From Jeotgalibacillus sp. R-1-5s-1 (GTDB lineage Bacteria > Bacillota > Bacilli > Bacillales > Jeotgalibacillaceae), in the NCBI RefSeq assembly GCF_004405105.1, contig NZ_SORW01000044.1, forward strand, positions 62,001-126,000: 64,000 bases of DNA, given 5' to 3'. Every line of letters begins with the position of its first letter. Position 1 is the stretch's first letter. Of this stretch, positions 1 to 7,474 are shown piece by piece. The notes beneath the pieces were generated by a model. The model did no database searches. It saw only the letters and a program-made list of their open reading frames with translations, and had not been told where the DNA came from. Both the position numbers and the translations under genes were made by a program.

Positions 1-1
1 T

Positions 2-36
2 GGGACGTGAATCTTATTTCATTTGATGATCGTCCC
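2..36. repeat. degenerate family C palindrome
   Basis: GGGACG at 2-7 pairs with CGTCCC at 31-36 just after the lipoprotein gene. It looks like a decayed copy of the palindromes at 1709-1759 and 22195-22247; the arms are much less perfect here. Confidence 0.35.
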
Positions 37-43
37 CAGTTAT

Positions 44-373
44 TCAATCATTCCCCGGCGCTTTCTGCAATAAATGCCTTTCTCCTTCTCTATCCTCCAC
101 AATAATAAAATCCGTATCATTTTTAACGGAATAAATTATAGACCCTTCTTCAAAAAAGTTGGATTCATTATTATTTGGAAATACATCAGCTGGTACTTTT
201 TTTACGACATTTCTAATCGCGTTTTGCACCTCATAATCCGCTATATCTTCTTCGGTACCGCCGTATTCAATATCATTCACGACCACAATTTGTGCGAAGC
301 TTTCTGGGGTGTTTGTTTGATTACATGCTGCTAGAAATAGGATGCAGCATAACAATACGCCAGTTTTTCTCAT
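44..373 (-). CDS. small hypothetical lipoprotein
   Basis: The 109-aa product starts with a short basic N-terminus and a hydrophobic stretch ending in a lipobox (Leu-Ala-Ala-Cys, Cys at residue 17), so it should be lipidated and anchored on the outer face of the membrane. The mature part of about 90 residues is rich in acidic residues and Asn and I recognise no domain in it. No neighbour points to a function. The lipoprotein call is firm; the role is unknown. Confidence 0.75.
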   Translation of the reverse strand: MRKTGVLLCCILFLAACNQTNTPESFAQIVVVNDIEYGGTEEDIADYEVQNAIRNVVKKVPADVFPNNNESNFFEEGSIIYSVKNDTDFIIVEDREGERHLLQKAPGND

Positions 374-461
374 TTAAAGTTCACTCCGTTTCAGGGAAAT
401 TAAAAATGATAGATCTTTTACTATGACTAAATGAGAGCATCTCATAAGCGTGTTCGTTTAA

Positions 462-713
462 TTACTCTCCGAAAGAAGCGGCATATCCAAATAAGATGAA
501 GAGAAAAATGAGTATATCCACGGAGCTGACTGCCAGTGCTATGGTGGGGAGAATCCTGGGTTTATTACTTTCTTTTTTAAAACTCCAAACACCAAAAATA
601 AGGCCAAGAATCGCTGTGATGGGAGTAAACTGAAGAAAAACCACGATCGCACCAAAGCCATTGCTGGTAAGAGCCATCGTGACAAATAAAATAAGTTGGA
701 AAATAAAGAGCAA
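462..713 (-). CDS. small membrane protein, unknown
   Basis: 83 aa with two or three hydrophobic segments (about residues 1-16, 22-45 and 58-80) separated by a basic loop containing KKES. The start used is TTG. The reading frame stays open upstream to about position 763 but has no ATG or GTG there, so the start is uncertain and the 5' end may be damaged. I recognise no family. Confidence 0.5.
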   Translation of the reverse strand: MLFIFQLILFVTMALTSNGFGAIVVFLQFTPITAILGLIFGVWSFKKESNKPRILPTIALAVSSVDILIFLFILFGYAASFGE

Positions 714-723
714 TAATACGCCA

Positions 724-1018
724 ATAGTGATTTTGCCCGGTAAGGAAATAGACTTGTGATCAGTCCTTTAATTTAGGATGTTGATGAGTTATTGGAGGAT
801 TTTTTGGTTAAATCCAGCTTACCATATCGAGGTGGTAATTGCTGTTTAAAGGAAAATATGACGTTGAGCTGCAGGATGATGAGAGATAGATAAGACTTTA
901 TTTATAAGGAATCAGGTGGTGGAAGGCAACGGGTTTATTGTCCCAGTTTGACTATGTGCTCAGAGTAAATTTTAATGTGAATGTAAGGCTTTCTTTTTGT
1001 AAAATTGTTCATCTACAT
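724..1018. other. intergenic stretch, no gene recognised
   Basis: About 300 bases between the divergent small membrane gene and the PNPOx gene. Short open frames exist but none has a convincing ribosome site or familiar protein pattern. It must hold the promoters of both neighbours. Confidence 0.4.
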
Positions 1019-1040
1019 AGAGGAGGGGGCTGGGTGTTGA

Positions 1041-1697
1041 GTGGGTAAAGATGTGAGGGATCAGATTAGAAATAGCAAAACACTTCTGGGTCCGTTTCCT
1101 GAATTTAAAGTGGAGAAAAGTCCGGCGTCACCAATGAATCTGTTTTTGGAATGGTTTCAGGTAGCGCTTGATCATCATGTTCATGAGCCTCATGCGATGA
1201 CGCTTTCTACCGTCGATGCGGATGGAAGGCCGGATGCGAGAGTACTGAGCCTGAAGGACACGGATGAAGAAAGCTGGTATTTTGCCACCGGTACCGGAAG
1301 TGAAAAAGGGAGGCAGTTGGACGGAAATCCGGCAGTCTGCTTAAGTTTTTACTGGTCGGAGGTTGGCCGGCAAATCAGAATCCGCGGACAGGCCGTAAAG
1401 ATGAATGAAGAATTCAATGCGCGGGACTTTTTAAAAAGAGGAAAAATGGCGCGTGCCATTGCTCTGACGGGGAATCAAAGTAAGTTGATTGATAGTCAAA
1501 GTGCCTTTGAGGGAGAACTGAATCGTCAATTATCAAACCTTGAAAAAGATTCTGCTATTATCGCTAAGGATTGGACTGTCTACCGGGTGCAAGCCAGTGA
1601 AGTGGAATTCTGGCAGGCAGACGAAGAAAGGCTGCACATCAGATTGAAGTATTTTTTACAGAATGGCCAGTGGGTGAAGAAGCGGTTAGCACCTTGA
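1041..1697 (+). CDS. pyridoxamine 5'-phosphate oxidase (PNPOx/PdxH) family protein
   Basis: 218 aa. Start GTG is preceded by AGGAGG at 1021-1026. The central FMN-binding split barrel is recognisable (MTLSTVDADGRPDARVLSLK, then YFATGTGSEKGRQL). The C-terminus has the PdxH dimerisation signature, a Trp-rich stretch ending in RLAP. This is typical of enzymes oxidising pyridoxine/pyridoxamine phosphate to PLP with FMN. Many Bacillales make PLP through PdxST, so this could be a salvage enzyme or a flavin oxidoreductase of other specificity. It stands alone and is followed by the palindrome at 1709-1759. Confidence 0.8.
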   Translation: MGKDVRDQIRNSKTLLGPFPEFKVEKSPASPMNLFLEWFQVALDHHVHEPHAMTLSTVDADGRPDARVLSLKDTDEESWYFATGTGSEKGRQLDGNPAVCLSFYWSEVGRQIRIRGQAVKMNEEFNARDFLKRGKMARAIALTGNQSKLIDSQSAFEGELNRQLSNLEKDSAIIAKDWTVYRVQASEVEFWQADEERLHIRLKYFLQNGQWVKKRLAP

Positions 1698-1708
1698 CTG
1701 AATCATGG

Positions 1709-1759
1709 GGACGTATATCCTGAATCATTCGATTAACGAATGATTCAGGATATACGTCC
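1709..1759. repeat. family C palindrome, 23-bp arms
   Basis: Perfect inverted repeat: arms 1709-1731 and 1737-1759 with a 5-base loop, lying between two convergent genes. The arm starts GGACGTAT and ends GAATCATTC(G). The palindrome at 22195-22247 has the same outer and inner motifs. A bidirectional transcription terminator is the simplest role. Confidence 0.85.
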
Positions 1760-1764
1760 TTCTT

Positions 1765-1965
1765 TTACCTTCCAAAAAAATGCGCTAGCACAGGCAACAC
1801 AAGCAAAACAACCAGGCTTTGAAAGAAGGTCACAATGATATCCTTTTTCCAGCTGTTTTTACCCGGGTACCAATAAACAATTCGCTGAAATGCAAAAAAT
1901 ACTCCCCACCAAATAACCAATGTTAAAAGTGCTGAACCAATGCTTCCGTACATTTCGCTATACAA
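1765..1965 (-). CDS. small two-TM membrane protein
   Basis: 66 aa from a TTG start placed six bases after an AGGAGGG ribosome site (about 1972-1978); an upstream in-frame ATG at 1992 lies on the wrong side of that site. Two hydrophobic helices (about residues 10-28 and 43-62) flank a basic loop with YPGKNSWKKD. No family recognised. Confidence 0.6.
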   Translation of the reverse strand: MYSEMYGSIGSALLTLVIWWGVFFAFQRIVYWYPGKNSWKKDIIVTFFQSLVVLLVLPVLAHFFGR

Positions 1966-2052
1966 TAAAAACCCTCCTGATCTACTGAACATACTTGTTA
2001 AAATATATTAAAAGAGGGGACACAGCATTACTGATCCAGTGTCCCCAGGTTG

Positions 2053-3021
2053 TTAAAACAACCCTACCGTATCCACAGCGTATGTGGCATCTTCCAGACT
2101 GAATCCTTCAAAGACCAGTTGATCAATCAATCCGGCTCTTGAGAAAGCGGTGTAGTCCAGATAGTTTTGCGCCATGGCGACTGCCTGTTCTCTCCAATCC
2201 ACGCTAATGCTTTCTACACCATATGTGGCGTCAGCCTGATCGAATCCTTCAAAAATGAGCTGGTCAATTAGCCCGATTTTAGAGAAAGCAGTGTAATCGA
2301 GGTAACTTTGTGCCATTAAAACTGCCTGTCCAGGCCAGTCAACACTGATGTTTTCTACAGCGTATGTAGCATCAGCGTTATCGAAGCCTTCAAATTCCAA
2401 CTGTTCAATTAATCCGGTTTTTGAAAAAGCGGTGTAAGCGAGATAGCTTTCTGCCATGCTTACAGCCTGTTGTTGAGAAGCTGTTGCAGCATTTTCAGCT
2501 GCCAGTTTTTCAGCTTCTTCAGCTGCCAGGCGTTCGGCTTCCTCAGCAGCTAGTCTCTCGGCTTCTTCTTCCGCCTCACGTTCCGCTTCTTCGGCGGCTA
2601 ATCTCTCTGCTTCTTCCTGAGCCAGACGTTCAGCCTCTTCTTCAGCTAACCTCTCAGCCTCTTCTTCGGCTTCGCGCTCAGCCTCTTCCATTGATGCTTT
2701 TTCAGCTTCCTCTTCTGCTATACGTTCGGCTTCTTCAGCCTCAGCCTGTTTTTCAGCTTCCTGATCTTCTTCATCAGCTAATCGTTGTGCTTCTTCTTCA
2801 GCGGCAGCTTCTTCAATTCCAGCAACATCTTCTTCAGCAGGTTCAACGGTTACTCCAAACAAAACAAAAAATATGAGCATAGAAGATCCAAAATAAAAAA
2901 GGACTTTTTTTCTGCTCCTCTCACCACTTGGCACCCATTTCAAAACAAGTCCAGGCTTCACCAGACCAACTATTAACGCCAGCATAGACACAAGCAGCAA
3001 CAATGCAAATAAATCATCCAT
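2053..3021 (-). CDS. membrane-anchored coiled-coil protein with three Ltp repeats
   Basis: 322 aa. Two hydrophobic segments at the N-terminus (about residues 3-22 and 40-58) are followed by a long Glu/Ala-rich stretch (about 65-180) of repeated EEAERLA-type units, which should form a rigid coiled coil or single helix. Residues 182-229, 230-276 and 277-322 are three tandem copies of the Ltp domain (host cell surface-exposed lipoprotein family; pattern YLxYTAFSkxGLIdQLxFEGF..xDATYaVe). In the Streptococcus phage TP-J34 lipoprotein Ltp such repeats block phage DNA injection; in chromosomal proteins their role is mostly unknown. The copies are very similar, suggesting recent duplication. The gene is monocistronic. 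Confidence 0.75.
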   Translation of the reverse strand: MDDLFALLLLVSMLALIVGLVKPGLVLKWVPSGERSRKKVLFYFGSSMLIFFVLFGVTVEPAEEDVAGIEEAAAEEEAQRLADEEDQEAEKQAEAEEAERIAEEEAEKASMEEAEREAEEEAERLAEEEAERLAQEEAERLAAEEAEREAEEEAERLAAEEAERLAAEEAEKLAAENAATASQQQAVSMAESYLAYTAFSKTGLIEQLEFEGFDNADATYAVENISVDWPGQAVLMAQSYLDYTAFSKIGLIDQLIFEGFDQADATYGVESISVDWREQAVAMAQNYLDYTAFSRAGLIDQLVFEGFSLEDATYAVDTVGLF

Positions 3022-3380
3022 GTCAGTTCCTCCTTTTGATGTATTTCATAGAAATCAGGAAAGATTTCTATTATTCCTAACATCAAAAACTGAACGGTCG
3101 CAACGCTTCTATGTTTATTAATCATTCTCTGCAAGGTGGCTATTGGCTATTATGTAAAATTAAATACTGAATATTTTGACTTATTTATATTGTAAAGGTT
3201 ACCTATTTTAAACACAAATGGTTTTAGGAATATTTTCAAAAAAATAAAGAGGTGCTACAGTAGATCAGTGTAGACTTGGGGTCTGTACCTGAGATCTTAA
3301 AATATTTCCAATAATTAAAGCCAAAATAAGGATTAAATTGTCTAATAAGCGTAAGGCAAATTAAAAAGGGGTGATTTCAG
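3022..3380. other. intergenic region upstream of sigma operon 1
   Basis: AT-rich region between the divergent Ltp-repeat gene and the first ECF sigma gene. It holds one family A repeat at 3267-3299. I found no TGAAAC-N17-CGTC type ECF promoter here, unlike upstream of the other three sigma genes. Confidence 0.4.
3267..3299. repeat. family A repeat, diverged
   Basis: Matches the family A pattern GTGTAGACTT / GGGGTCTGT.CCTGA but the right arm has drifted to GATCTTA, so the hairpin is weak. Confidence 0.6.
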
Positions 3381-3902
3381 ATTATAAAGCTGGTTATAAA
3401 GGCTAAAAAGGGTGACGATAAAGCCTTCTTAAAGTTATTTCAGGAATATGAGAAAGAGATTTACCGGATCGCTTATATTTATGTGAAAAATGAAAATGAT
3501 GCGTTGGATGTTGTTCAGGAAGTAGCTTACCGTTCTTTTAAAAAGATTGATACTTTGAAGAATCCGGAGTTTTTTAAGACCTGGTTATTAAAGATTGCGA
3601 TTACCTGTTCAATTGATCTCGTTAGAAAAAATAAAAGGGTAGTTCAACTTAATCCACAGTATGAAGAGACGTTACAAGATACTGGTGTGAACGACATTAG
3701 TCTTTCCATTACATTGCAGTACATGATTGATCAATTAAATGAAGATGAAAAAAGCATGGTGATTTTAAGATATTACGAAGGTTATTCGTTTAAAGAAATA
3801 GCTGACTTGCTGGATATACCATTAGGAACGGCAAAAACGATCTTTTATCGTGCGATCAGAAAACTTCGACATGATTTCAAAGAGGGGGATTTGTGTGAAT
3901 AA
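3381..3902 (+). CDS. ECF RNA polymerase sigma factor (operon 1), probable ATT start
   Basis: 173 aa if it starts at ATT 3381, eight bases after AGGGGTG (3366-3372). The first ordinary start codon in frame, GTG at 3483, would remove the first helix of sigma region 2 (FLKLFQEYEKEIYRIAYIYV), which is intact upstream, and the frame is closed by TGA at 3372-3374, so there is no ATG/GTG/TTG option; CTG 3390 is another candidate. Region 2 (NENDALDVVQEVAYRSF) and region 4 (YYEGYSFKEIADLLDIPLGT) are typical of Bacillus ECF factors of the SigV/SigM type. Overlaps the next gene by 8 bases. Confidence 0.75.
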   Translation: MIKLVIKAKKGDDKAFLKLFQEYEKEIYRIAYIYVKNENDALDVVQEVAYRSFKKIDTLKNPEFFKTWLLKIAITCSIDLVRKNKRVVQLNPQYEETLQDTGVNDISLSITLQYMIDQLNEDEKSMVILRYYEGYSFKEIADLLDIPLGTAKTIFYRAIRKLRHDFKEGDLCE

Positions 3903-4632
3903 CATAAAAGAAGAAATAGAAAAAATTAAGATTCCTGATCATCTGCATGAAAGATCAAAAATGGGTGTGAGAAAGGCCAGATCAGAGAAGCGGAAATTAA
4001 AATTTAGAAATCCATGGGTTGCCGCTATGATTCTATCTATATTGGGATTGGGGTTCATTTTCTCTCCTTCTGGGCAGGCAACGTTTCACGGGTTATTTCA
4101 GGTTTCAACTTTTGAAGAGCGGGCGAATGTAAAGGAAATGTCATTCGGATACGAAGTTAGTAATGTTTCAATCTATGATGAAGCTGTGTTTACCTCGTTA
4201 TCTGAAGTAGAAAAGGCATTCGATGTTTCAGTGCCATTTCCAGAAAAATTTATAGAAGTTGAAGCAATAAGCAATACTGAACTTTTTAAATATAATGTTT
4301 TTGTAGACCAAGCTAATCATTTTTCCGGGCTTTCATACAACCTGTCTACTCAAGATAGAAATTATGATTTGTTCGTTACTAATAACCCTGAATCACAGGT
4401 AAACTTCTCCGCAGAAACAGCTGATGGGACAGCAATTGATAGAGATGTTGATATCAATGGTATAAAAGGTAAAATCTTAGGTACTAGTGAACCAGATAGC
4501 TTTGCGTTATATATTGAAAAAGACAGCTGGACATTAGTCGTAATGAGTACAGGTCGAGGAGAAAGTGCAGAGAATGAACCTGATATAATTGAAGCCGAGA
4601 TGATTCAAATAGCTGAGAGTATCAAATGGTAA
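3895..4632 (+). CDS. anti-sigma factor, membrane protein with unrecognised ectodomain
   Basis: 245 aa from GTG 3895, which overlaps the sigma stop and follows AGAGGGGG. A cytoplasmic N-terminus of about 40 residues, rich in Lys/Arg, should hold the sigma factor. One transmembrane helix follows (about residues 40-58) and then an outside domain of about 185 residues that resembles DUF4367/DUF4179-type ectodomains only loosely. Position and topology make it the cognate anti-sigma; the signal it senses is unknown. Confidence 0.7.
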   Translation: MNNIKEEIEKIKIPDHLHERSKMGVRKARSEKRKLKFRNPWVAAMILSILGLGFIFSPSGQATFHGLFQVSTFEERANVKEMSFGYEVSNVSIYDEAVFTSLSEVEKAFDVSVPFPEKFIEVEAISNTELFKYNVFVDQANHFSGLSYNLSTQDRNYDLFVTNNPESQVNFSAETADGTAIDRDVDINGIKGKILGTSEPDSFALYIEKDSWTLVVMSTGRGESAENEPDIIEAEMIQIAESIKW

Positions 4633-4662
4633 CTGACATAGAAAAATACGAATTATTTAAAA

Positions 4663-4695
4663 GGTAGAGTTTTGGGGTCTGTTCCTGAGATCTAA
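4663..4695. repeat. family A repeat, diverged
   Basis: Pattern GGTAGAG..TGGGGTCTGTTCCTGAGATCTA directly upstream of a better copy at 4702-4741. Confidence 0.6.
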
Positions 4696-4701
4696 CGTGG
4701 G

Positions 4702-4751
4702 CCAGTGTAGACTTGAGGTCTGTTCCTAAAGTCTACACTGGTCTACTTTTT
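4702..4751 (+). terminator. family A repeat forming an intrinsic terminator
   Basis: Perfect 13-bp arms CCAGTGTAGACTT (4702-4714) and AAGTCTACACTGG (4729-4741) followed by a T run at 4746-4751. It separates sigma operon 1 from sigma operon 2. Confidence 0.8.
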
Positions 4752-4761
4752 TATAATCACA

Positions 4762-4789
4762 AAAACTTTCCAGCCCCTGGCGTCGTCTA
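4762..4789 (+). promoter_or_regulatory. probable ECF-type promoter of sigma operon 2
   Basis: AAAAC-TTT (4762-4766 plus TTT) then 17 bases to CGTCTA (4784-4789), close to the Bacillus ECF consensus TGAAAC...CGTCTA. This suggests autoregulation by the sigma factor encoded just downstream. The -35 has A for G. Confidence 0.5.
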
Positions 4790-4812
4790 TTATTTGGAAG
4801 GGGGGTTCTGAG

Positions 4813-5346
4813 GTGGATGAGTTGATGGTTGAGGTGTTTGAGATAGAGGATAAGGAAGTTTTGATGGATGAGCTGATGCAGCGGTATGGGCAGGATATTT
4901 TGCAGCTTGTGTATTCGTACGTTCGTAACACAGAGCTTGCGGAGGATTTGACTCAGGACATTTTTGTGAAATGCTATCAGTCACTTCATACATATAAAGG
5001 GAGCGCGCAGCTGAGAACGTGGCTGTGGCGCATTGCGATTAATCATTGTAAGGATTATCTAAAAAGCTGGTACAACAATAAGGTGATCGTGTCAGAGAGT
5101 GAGACTGCATTTACAGGTGAGGGGTATGAAGGATTTGAGCAGACTGTGATTCAGCAAGAAGAGGATCAACAGCTGGCGTTGGCTGTCATGGAGCTGCCGG
5201 TAAAATATCGGGAAGTGATTTATCTCTTTTATTTTGAGGAGCGGGCTATAAAGGAGATCGCAATGATCATCGGTGTAAAAGAGAACACGGTTAAAACGAG
5301 ACTCAGAAGAGCCAAGGAACTTCTGAAAGAAGAATTGGAGGAATGA
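4813..5346 (+). CDS. ECF RNA polymerase sigma factor (operon 2)
   Basis: 177 aa, GTG start behind AAGGGGGG (4798-4804). Sigma region 2 is clear (YSYVRNTELAEDLTQDIFVKCYQ, with the RTWLWRIAINHCKDYL continuation) and region 4 has a standard helix-turn-helix (EERAIKEIAMIIGVKENTVKTRLRRAK). The next two genes follow at 4 and 7 bases, so this is a three-gene operon: sigma, PadR-like regulator, HAAS-SEDS membrane protein. No classical anti-sigma is present; the HAAS protein may take that place. Confidence 0.85.
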   Translation: MDELMVEVFEIEDKEVLMDELMQRYGQDILQLVYSYVRNTELAEDLTQDIFVKCYQSLHTYKGSAQLRTWLWRIAINHCKDYLKSWYNNKVIVSESETAFTGEGYEGFEQTVIQQEEDQQLALAVMELPVKYREVIYLFYFEERAIKEIAMIIGVKENTVKTRLRRAKELLKEELEE

Positions 5347-5350
5347 TCAA

Positions 5351-5758
5351 ATGGAGGATCGGTTAAAAAAACTGCGCCACTCAATGAACGAAACGACCTT
5401 TAAGCATTTGAATTTTTCTGACCAGCACCGCAAGCAGGTTCATCAAAAAATCAGTCAGTCTAAGGAAAGTGAAGAGGACATTCTGATTGCTGTCCTGCAG
5501 CTGCTCAGCTCAGAGAAAACAGGCTTTGAACTGTCACAGCTCCTGCGTGGAAGAGGGGTCCAGCGTTTTGATGGAAATGAAGGCTCGTTATATACGATGC
5601 TTCATCGTCTCGAACAAAAGCAGCTGATTCAATCAGGCTGGGATCAAGAAGGCGCGAAATATTATCAGCTGAATGATAGAGGAAGAAAAATCTTACGTAA
5701 GGCTGAAAAACCTTCTGCGAAGAAATCTTTCGTTTTAAAAGAACTCATACAGGAGTGA
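5351..5758 (+). CDS. PadR-family transcriptional regulator with N-terminal extension
   Basis: 135 aa. Residues about 42-110 form the PadR winged helix (ILIAVLQLLSSEKTGFELSQLL, YTMLHRLEQKQLIQSGW, YYQLNDRGRKIL). About 40 charged residues precede it, longer than in a minimal PadR. PadR-like proteins are often encoded next to HAAS-domain membrane proteins, as here, and are thought to be controlled by them. Target promoter not identified. Confidence 0.8.
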   Translation: MEDRLKKLRHSMNETTFKHLNFSDQHRKQVHQKISQSKESEEDILIAVLQLLSSEKTGFELSQLLRGRGVQRFDGNEGSLYTMLHRLEQKQLIQSGWDQEGAKYYQLNDRGRKILRKAEKPSAKKSFVLKELIQE

Positions 5759-5765
5759 GACGAAT

Positions 5766-7040
5766 TTGAAAAACAAAGGGGAGCATTTTTTAAAAGAAGT
5801 GACACATCATATAAAATCCAGGGAAGCCAGAGAATTCGTCACAGCGGAACTGGCCTACCATTTAAAAAGCGCAAAAAACATGTGGGTGCAAAAGGGAATG
5901 AGTGAGGAAGCGGCAGAAGGTAAGGCGGTTGACGAAATGGGTAGTCCGGTCAAACTGGGCCAGGAGCTGAACAGGGTGCATAAGCCGAAGGTGGATTGGG
6001 TTCTGATTGGTTTGTTGGTGGTTGCGATGGGGATTGGTTTTTTGCCAATACTGACGCTTACGTATAATGTAGACGGCTTTCTCTTTAATAAATTTGTGAT
6101 TGTTCTCTTGGGGGTTGGCGTGGCGGTTGGCATGATGTTCGTTGATTACCGGAAACTTGAGAAGTTTGGCTTGGTGTTTTATTCGGCGGGGGTATTGATT
6201 TTGCTCATGTTGAGATACAGTCCAACTGATATGGTCAATGGGCAGCCATTTATCGTGCTGGGACCGCTTGCGATTGAGAGTCTGATGGCTTTACCTTTAT
6301 TTTTCCTGGCCTGGTCATCTTTTTTAAATAACAAAAAGTTGAAGTGGTGGCATGTCAGCGTATTGTACTTATTGACACTCTATTTATTTTTCTCACTTCC
6401 GGGTCTGTCGGCTGTCTTTATTTATATAGCGATGATGTTTGTGATGCTCTGGTGCAGTCAGTTAGGGAAGAAGTCAGTACTGGCCATAACGGCGATACCT
6501 TTGAGTTTGTTGGTTACTGGTGGAGCATTCTTCTGGTTTGCAGCATCGGAATACCAGCGGGGCAGACTCTCGGGCTTTCTGAACCCTAAGGCGAATTCAG
6601 AAGGGTCGGGTTATATATATTTGAGATTAGAAGAATTATTGTCGTCAGCTAAATGGTTTGGAAGTGCTGGTGAGCAGGTGTTTATTCCAGCAGCACATAC
6701 AGACCTTGTGTTTGTGAGCATGACGTATCATTTTGGCTATGTGTTTGCGTTCTTCATCGTACTCGTGCTGGCACTTTTTGCAGCCAGAATGCTGACGATT
6801 TCGCGCGGCATCCAGCACTCATTCGGCACCCTGCTTCTCGCAGGCGGAATGGCACTCTTTATCGTGCCGTTCATCTACAACATCGCGATGATTTTGGCCA
6901 TGCTGCCGATCACATCCATCTCCCTGCCATTCATCAGTTATGGCGTGATGCCAACCGTTCTAAATGCCTTTGTAATGGGGATTGTGTTAAGTGTGTATCG
7001 GAGGAAGAGCTTGGTTGGGGCTGGGCAGCGAACAGTGTAG
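5766..7040 (+). CDS. HAAS domain fused to FtsW/RodA/SpoVE (SEDS) membrane protein
   Basis: 424 aa, TTG start after GGAGTGAGACG. Residues 1-78 are a cytosolic helical HAAS-like domain (EFVTAELAYHLKSAK, AVDEMGSPVKLGQELN). From residue 78 there are about ten transmembrane helices of the SEDS glycosyltransferase family. The loop motif HTDLVF (Asp313) matches the TDFIF motif whose Asp is essential in RodA/FtsW, and the GYIYLRLEELLSSAKWFGSG stretch matches GYQ..QS...GSGG. The usual W-I-x-x-G...QPSE motif near residues 160-172 is altered to PFIVLGPLAIES. So it may be a sensor derived from a peptidoglycan polymerase or a divergent polymerase. Its TAG stop (7038-7040) lies in a family A repeat. Confidence 0.75.
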   Translation: MKNKGEHFLKEVTHHIKSREAREFVTAELAYHLKSAKNMWVQKGMSEEAAEGKAVDEMGSPVKLGQELNRVHKPKVDWVLIGLLVVAMGIGFLPILTLTYNVDGFLFNKFVIVLLGVGVAVGMMFVDYRKLEKFGLVFYSAGVLILLMLRYSPTDMVNGQPFIVLGPLAIESLMALPLFFLAWSSFLNNKKLKWWHVSVLYLLTLYLFFSLPGLSAVFIYIAMMFVMLWCSQLGKKSVLAITAIPLSLLVTGGAFFWFAASEYQRGRLSGFLNPKANSEGSGYIYLRLEELLSSAKWFGSAGEQVFIPAAHTDLVFVSMTYHFGYVFAFFIVLVLALFAARMLTISRGIQHSFGTLLLAGGMALFIVPFIYNIAMILAMLPITSISLPFISYGVMPTVLNAFVMGIVLSVYRRKSLVGAGQRTV

Positions 7041-7067
7041 AGTCGGGGTCTGTCCCTGAGGTCTACA
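7035..7067. repeat. family A repeat carrying the stop codon of the SEDS gene
   Basis: GTGTAGAGTCGGGGTCTGTC begins inside the end of the coding region and its TAG (7038-7040) is the stop codon. Right arm GAGGTCTACA. Confidence 0.8.
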
Positions 7068-7075
7068 GATCAAAA

Positions 7076-7110
7076 ATCCCGATGAGTCGTGGCTACTCAT
7101 CGGGATTTTA
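7076..7110 (+). terminator. intrinsic terminator
   Basis: 12-bp stem ATCCCGATGAGT (7076-7087) / ACTCATCGGGAT (7095-7106) followed by TTTTA. Ends sigma operon 2. Confidence 0.85.
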
Positions 7111-7117
7111 TTCGTTT

Positions 7118-7148
7118 GTAGTGTCGGGGCCTGTTGCTAAAGTGTACG
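7118..7148. repeat. family A repeat, diverged
   Basis: GTAGTGTCGGGGCCTGTTGC...AAAGTGTAC keeps the order of the family A motifs with several substitutions. The stretch from here to 7423 is AT-rich and shows no gene. Confidence 0.45.
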
Positions 7149-7423
7149 CTTTATTTTGTATTCACGTTTACTTCGAGGACAAGTTTAATTGATTTGGTAC
7201 CATCACAGATTTCTAGTTGATAGATAGTTTGACTATTTTTCTCCATTTTCTAAAGCCTGCACAGGTCACTTCCTCTACAAATTTATCTTCATATATGTTG
7301 TGATTTCTGATATATAATTATTTTTTATATCTACATTTTACCATTGTTGAAAATAATGACGAGTAGAGTAGTAAACTTATTTTCAATGAGAAAACGAATA
7401 GATCTCTCCATATTTTAATTTTA

Positions 7424-7452
7424 TGAAACGTTTTCCTGCTGACATTACTCTA
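7424..7452 (+). promoter_or_regulatory. probable ECF-type promoter of sigma operon 3
   Basis: TGAAAC at 7424-7429, 17-base spacer, ACTCTA at 7447-7452; compare CGTCTA of ECF promoters. It lies 23 bases before the TTG start of the sigma gene, so the leader would be short. Confidence 0.45.
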
Positions 7453-7474
7453 ATAGTCAAAGGAGTTGAGCCTG

